Source: Sphingosinicella terrae (GTDB taxonomy: Bacteria > Pseudomonadota > Alphaproteobacteria > Sphingomonadales > Sphingomonadaceae). From it: DNA of 64,000 nucleotides. The stretch is from assembly GCF_003347635.1 (NCBI RefSeq), contig NZ_QDFY01000002.1, positions 558,001 through 622,000 of the forward strand. Reading direction: 5' to 3'. The stretch's first letter is position 1. Each line of letters begins with the position of its first letter. Shown piece after piece: positions 59,283-64,000 of this stretch. The position numbers were made by a program, and so were the translations under genes. The notes beneath the pieces are model-generated. The model had not been told where the DNA came from and made no database searches. It saw only the letters and a program-made list of their open reading frames with translations.

Positions 59283-60209
59283 ATGCGCACCGACGTCGAT
59301 CATCTCCCGCCGGCCAAGCAGCGCGAGCTCGAGCGCGTGGTGCAGATTCTGTTCGAGGAATTCGGGGAGGCGACCGCGCTCGCCACCCAGGACTGGAAGA
59401 AGAAGGGGCGGATCCTCAAGATCATCCTCTACGGCTCCTATGCGCGCGGCTCCTGGGTCGACGAGCCGCACACCGCGAAGGGCTATCAGTCGGATTTTGA
59501 CCTGCTCATCATCGTCAACGACAAGCGCCTCACCGACCGGGTGGAATATTGGGCGAAGGCCGAGGAAAGGCTGATCCGCGAGCTCAGCATCACGAAGACG
59601 CTTCGCACGCCGGTCAACTTCATCGTCCACACGCTCCAGGAGGTGAATGACGGCCTCGCCCATGGGCGCTACTTCTTCATCGACGTGAAGGTGGAGGGGA
59701 TCGCCCTCTATGACAGCGACGGGAGCGAGCTGCACGAGCCCAAGCCGAAGACGCCGGCGCAGGCGCTGGCGATGGCGAAGGAATATTTCGAGGAGTGGTA
59801 TCCGAGCGCGGCCGCGCTTTTGGACGGCACTCGGTTCTACGTCGGCAAGGGGAGGCTCAAAGAGGCAGCTTTCTCGCTGCACCAAGCCACAGAGCGCCTC
59901 TATCATTGCGTGCTGCTGGTCTGCACTTTCTACACGCCGCACGTGCACAACCTCGCCTTCCTGCGGACGCAGGCCGAGCGGCTCGACCGGCGGCTCGTCC
60001 ATGTCTGGCCACGCGACAGCCGCCGCGAGCGGGCGATGTTCGAGAAGCTGAAGGACGCTTATGTGAAGGCGCGCTACTCGAAGCATTATCGCATCTCGGC
60101 CGAGGAGCTGGCCTGGCTCGGCGAGCAGGTCGAGGAGCTCGGGCGGGTCGTTCATGCCGTCTGCTCGGAGCGGATCGCGCAGCTCGAGGCCCGGGCGAAC
60201 GCAGCCTGA
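59283..60209 (+). CDS. Fused MNT nucleotidyltransferase and HEPN domain protein
   Basis: A 308-residue protein. The N-terminal minimal nucleotidyltransferase domain shows KIILYGSYARGSW and, further on, YQSDFDLLIIV, that is the GS motif and the DxD metal pair. The C-terminal HEPN domain (about residues 155-300) includes FYVGKGRLKEAAFSLHQATE and TFYTPHVHNLAFL. MNT and HEPN are usually two genes of an antitoxin-toxin pair in which MNT adenylylates HEPN; here both are in one chain. A strict Rx4-6H HEPN motif is not evident, so RNase activity is uncertain. A 160-bp leader precedes the ATG at 59283. Confidence 0.88.
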   Translation: MRTDVDHLPPAKQRELERVVQILFEEFGEATALATQDWKKKGRILKIILYGSYARGSWVDEPHTAKGYQSDFDLLIIVNDKRLTDRVEYWAKAEERLIRELSITKTLRTPVNFIVHTLQEVNDGLAHGRYFFIDVKVEGIALYDSDGSELHEPKPKTPAQALAMAKEYFEEWYPSAAALLDGTRFYVGKGRLKEAAFSLHQATERLYHCVLLVCTFYTPHVHNLAFLRTQAERLDRRLVHVWPRDSRRERAMFEKLKDAYVKARYSKHYRISAEELAWLGEQVEELGRVVHAVCSERIAQLEARANAA

Positions 60210-60584
60210 TCGGCATCCGGAGTTCCAAGCCTCGTGTCATTCGGCGCTAGGTGTCTCTGGCCCCTGTCGCACCTGAGCATGGCCGCTTGGCCACGGGTGC
60301 CGCACACAGGGAGATCGTCACTCGCGGTGCCTGGTCCGACGGGATCGAAGCCGGTGGCATAGGATTCCCGCTGGCTTCACCAGGGTCATCCCCTCTCTCT
60401 TCCAGCCCTTCCTGCCTCGGCCGCGTCGCGACGCAACCCGCGGCCCTTCGGCCCGTGTTGCCCTTCGGGCTGCCCGCGCCGGCCTTGGGCCGGGGTTCCC
60501 CTGCGGTGCGGCCCGCCGCTTGGCCTCGGCTTCCTGGGGCTGTCGACGGGATGGTCCCGGCGACGGCAAAGCAGGAGCAATCCC
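60210..60584. other. GC-rich leader of the ssb gene
   Basis: A 375-bp stretch with no supported gene. It holds the second copy of the 68-bp repeat and many short GC dyads. The ssb ribosome binding site GCAGGAGCAATCCC is at its end. Confidence 0.55.
60432..60497. repeat. Element-borne intergenic repeat, copy 2
   Basis: This matches 56713-56781 almost base for base, with a few single-base gaps and changes: CGCAACCCGCGG, CGGCCCGTGTTGCCC, GCCCGCGCCGGCCT and CCGGGGTT are in the same order. It lies about 90 bp before the ssb start codon, as copy 1 lies about 90 bp before the DUF2493 gene. Confidence 0.7.
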
Positions 60585-60998
60585 ATGACCAACATCGTCC
60601 TTCTCGTCGGCAATCTCGGCGCCGATCCCGCCCTTCGCTCGACCGACGGCGGCACCGATATCGCCAGCTTCAGCCTCGGGACGAGCCGGCCCAAGCGCGA
60701 TGCCGAGGGCAAGACCTACAAGGATGCCAGCGGCTTCACCGCCAAGGAAACCGAGTGGCACCGCGTGACCTGCTTCAATGGGCTCGGCCGGATCATCGCC
60801 CAGCATGCGGTCAAGGGCATGCTCGTCTCGGTCAAGGGCCGGCTCCATTACACCAAGTGGACCGACCGCGAGGGCATCGAGCGCTACGGCTGCGAGGTCA
60901 TTGCCGACGACGTCCAGTTCCTCAACCGGCCGCGCCAGGGCGGCGAAGCCGGCGGCTCGGGCGAGCAGCCCGACCCCGACGAGGACGTGCCGTTCTGA
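60585..60998 (+). CDS. ssb: Single-stranded DNA-binding protein
   Basis: A 137-residue SSB. The OB fold is typical: MTNIVLLVGNLGADPALRST, then DIASFSLGTSRP, TEWHRVTCFNGLGRIIAQHA and VSVKGRLHYTKWTDREGIER. The C-terminus ends DPDEDVPF, the acidic tail that recruits partners (usually DDDIPF). Chromosomal SSBs have a longer linker; this short form, close to ArdC and ParB-like genes, is the mobile-element type. A strong terminator follows 13 nt after the stop. Confidence 0.95.
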   Translation: MTNIVLLVGNLGADPALRSTDGGTDIASFSLGTSRPKRDAEGKTYKDASGFTAKETEWHRVTCFNGLGRIIAQHAVKGMLVSVKGRLHYTKWTDREGIERYGCEVIADDVQFLNRPRQGGEAGGSGEQPDPDEDVPF

Positions 60999-61011
60999 GG
61001 CTCAGGCATCG

Positions 61012-61037
61012 GCCCCGGCGGCTTCGGCCGCCGGGGC
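61012..61037. terminator. Rho-independent terminator after ssb
   Basis: A perfect 11-bp GC stem (61012-61022 with 61027-61037) closed by a TTCG tetraloop and followed by TATTTCTGT. It lies between the convergent ssb and the last gene of the groESL operon and could serve both strands. Confidence 0.85.
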
Positions 61038-61129
61038 TATTTCTGTGTCGAGGGAGGATTCCAGGGCCGGTCCCCAGTCTCCGTAGCCCGCTGCGGCGCG
61101 GCGCTGGAGTTCACCGCGCCCGGCCTTCT

Positions 61130-61420
61130 TCAGACATCGTCGCTGATCGGGAACAGGAAATAGCCGCGCTCCGAAATGCCCTTGATGATCTGCACGGAGC
61201 TCGCCCCCGTCCGCCGGTCGCCAGGCGACACGAGAACTTCCTTCGAATGGATCCAGGGCGAGCCGGTATTCGGCAGGTTGCCGCCCGCCGCGTCGGCCGT
61301 GAGGGCGCCTCGCCAGCTGTCGTTCTTGACGAACTTGTGGAGGACGAGGCCGGCCGCCGGCGTCGTACCGGCGCTGTCGGGCGCGCCCGCCGCGTCCACG
61401 ATGGTCATGATCTCGCTCAC
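61130..61420 (-). CDS. Hypothetical protein downstream of groEL
   Basis: A 96-residue protein: MSEIMTIVDAAGAPDSAGTT, then GLVLHKFVKNDSWRGALTAD, then PWIHSKEVLVSPGDRRTGAS, and a C-terminal VQIIKGISERGYFLFPISDD. It appears soluble, with no signal or membrane segment. Start GTG at 61420, or ATG at 61408. It lies 11 nt after groEL on the same strand and is probably the third gene of the heat-shock operon, which is unusual for groESL. The family is not recognised. Confidence 0.7.
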   Translation of the reverse strand: MSEIMTIVDAAGAPDSAGTTPAAGLVLHKFVKNDSWRGALTADAAGGNLPNTGSPWIHSKEVLVSPGDRRTGASSVQIIKGISERGYFLFPISDDV

Positions 61421-61431
61421 CCGGATCGCCC

Positions 61432-63096
<1,665 letters not shown>

Positions 63097-63148
63097 TCAT
63101 GCCGGTGGGAAGAGACTCGTCGATGGCGCGGGTCGGGGCCCGCGCGCC

Positions 63149-63436
63149 TCAGCCGACGATGCCGAGTATGTCGGCTTCCTTCATGATCAGGAGATCCTCG
63201 CCGTCGAGCTTGACCTCCGTGCCCGACCATTTGCCGAACAGGATGCGGTCGCCGGCCTTGACGTCGAGCGGCGTCAGCGCGCCGTCCTCCCTGCGGGTGC
63301 CCGAGCCGGCCGAGACGACCTCGCCTTCCTGCGGCTTTTCCTGGGCGGTGTCCGGGATGATGATGCCGCCGGCGGTCTTCTCCGCGGCGTCGATGCGGCG
63401 CACGAGCACGCGGTCGTGGAGGGGACGGAAGGTCAT
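63149..63436 (-). CDS. groES: 10-kDa co-chaperonin GroES
   Basis: A 95-residue Gro[22 protein letters not shown], the mobile loop [20 protein letters not shown], then [20 protein letters not shown] and the final ESDILGI-like end (EADILGIVG). It caps GroEL. It is the first gene of the operon, with CIRCE-like and sigma-32-like sites upstream. The ATG at 63436 is standard for the family. Confidence 0.97.
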   Translation of the reverse strand: MTFRPLHDRVLVRRIDAAEKTAGGIIIPDTAQEKPQEGEVVSAGSGTRREDGALTPLDVKAGDRILFGKWSGTEVKLDGEDLLIMKEADILGIVG

Positions 63437-63510
63437 GGCGACGGGTCCTCACGCTGGATTGCGACCAAGATGTCGCCTCACAAGCGGGAGCCAGCGCTGC
63501 CAATTTGCGA

Positions 63511-63536
63511 TTGGCACTCTCGTCGGAGAGTGACAA
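63511..63536. promoter_or_regulatory. CIRCE-like element (HrcA operator)
   Basis: TTGGCACTC, 8 nt, GAGTGACAA. The CIRCE consensus is TTAGCACTC, 9 nt, GAGTGCTAA. It deviates at a few positions and has one base less in the spacer. It lies 75 nt upstream of groES, overlapping the expected transcription start of the sigma-32-like promoter. Confidence 0.75.
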
Positions 63537-63544
63537 CCCGCCTC

Positions 63545-63572
63545 ATGTGGGGGCTCGCATCGCAAGATCAAG
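63545..63572 (-). promoter_or_regulatory. Putative sigma-32 (RpoH) promoter of groESL
   Basis: On the minus strand CTTGATC (63572-63566), 12 nt, CCCCCACAT (63553-63545) matches the heat-shock consensus CTTGAAA, 11-16 nt, CCCCATNT. It lies directly upstream of the CIRCE-like site, the order expected for dual control by RpoH and HrcA. Confidence 0.65.
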
Positions 63573-63652
63573 CGCGGCGTCGATGACTCCCTCGCATGCC
63601 GGCAGCCGGACCCCTATATGGGCTCATCACCTGATATCCTTGCAAGCATCTC

Positions 63653-63964
63653 GTGACAGAGAGACCCTTCGTGCTCCCGCTTGCGCGCACAAGGAATCAG
63701 GCATTGGCAGACCCGCTTCACCCCCCGCCCAAGGAAGCACGAGACACCGTCGCCGGCTGCCGGGAGAGAGCGGCCCAGGACCGTCTCCAGGCGGCGGGGA
63801 CCGATACCGAGAATGGCCGCCGGGTCCTCGAGCGAAGCGCCGCCAGCTGGGAGGCCCGTGCTGACGAGATGCAGAGGCTTGAAAGCGGATCGGCGGGGCA
63901 GCGGATCGCCGATCGGAACCTTTGGGCGAGTGAAGAAGGGGATGGGCCGGGCTCCCCGGAGTGA
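63653..63964 (+). CDS. Hypothetical protein, divergent from groES
   Basis: A 103-codon frame starting at a GTG (MTERPFVLPLARTRNQALAD). From about residue 20 on it reads DPLHPPPKEARDTVAGCRER and then NGRRVLERSAASWEARADEM, a charged, helical protein without cysteine-based or membrane motifs. The ribosome binding site is weak and the start uncertain. Composition supports coding. No family recognised. Confidence 0.5.
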   Translation: MTERPFVLPLARTRNQALADPLHPPPKEARDTVAGCRERAAQDRLQAAGTDTENGRRVLERSAASWEARADEMQRLESGSAGQRIADRNLWASEEGDGPGSPE

Positions 63965-64000
63965 TGGCGATCGCCGGAGGCCGCGTCGCCGATTCCGGAA

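Overview
The window is GC-rich (mostly about two-thirds G+C) DNA from an alphaproteobacterium, most likely a sphingomonad. Pointers are the TonB-dependent receptors, a lasso-peptide cluster of the isopeptidase/TonB type, a luxI gene next to a phytanoyl-CoA dioxygenase gene, and the conjugative-element genes at the right end. The assignment is inferred from gene content; no rRNA or tRNA gene was seen.

Region 1 (1-16.6 kb) looks like one catabolic regulon for an N-methylated or quaternary amine. It has two Rieske oxygenases, the four subunits of a heterotetrameric sarcosine oxidase (soxB-D-A-G), a PYROXD2-like FAD oxidoreductase, an APC permease, an exported amidohydrolase, a TPR-sulfotransferase, a TonB-dependent receptor and a BetI-like TetR regulator. 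Three copies of a partly palindromic motif (half-site TGTCTAAYAA) lie at three of its promoters and are candidate operators. An IS110 remnant follows.

Region 2 (16.9-31.3 kb) has two lipoproteins, an exported TPR-CHAT protein and a complete lasso-peptide locus. The locus contains a 42-codon precursor, a fused RRE/protease B protein, a cyclase C, a prolyl-oligopeptidase-type isopeptidase, a signal-transducing TonB receptor with an STN domain, a FecR anti-sigma factor and an ECF sigma factor. Production, import, linearisation and sensing of the peptide are thus encoded together.

Region 3 (31.3-46.2 kb) is accessory: a low-GC tailspike-like protein, a small exported protein, a TetR regulator, a quorum-sensing block (luxR-luxI-phyH-gntR plus a divergent luxR), and a cassette of S24 repressor, small HTH protein and holin-like protein next to a mini YD-repeat protein and a 1396-aa RHS protein.

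Region 4 (46.2-64 kb) reads as part of an integrative/conjugative element or plasmid-like island: DUF2285 protein, excisionase-like HTH, TraF-type S26 peptidase, lytic transglycosylase, Toprim protein, AAC(3)-I-like acetyltransferase, thermonuclease, GGDEF protein, large ParB-like protein, sigma region-4 protein, DUF2493 protein, ArdC, an MNT-HEPN protein, SSB, and a groES-groEL operon with CIRCE-like and sigma-32-like control sites. Several of these genes have long GC-rich leaders, and two of the leaders share a repeated element of about 68 bp.
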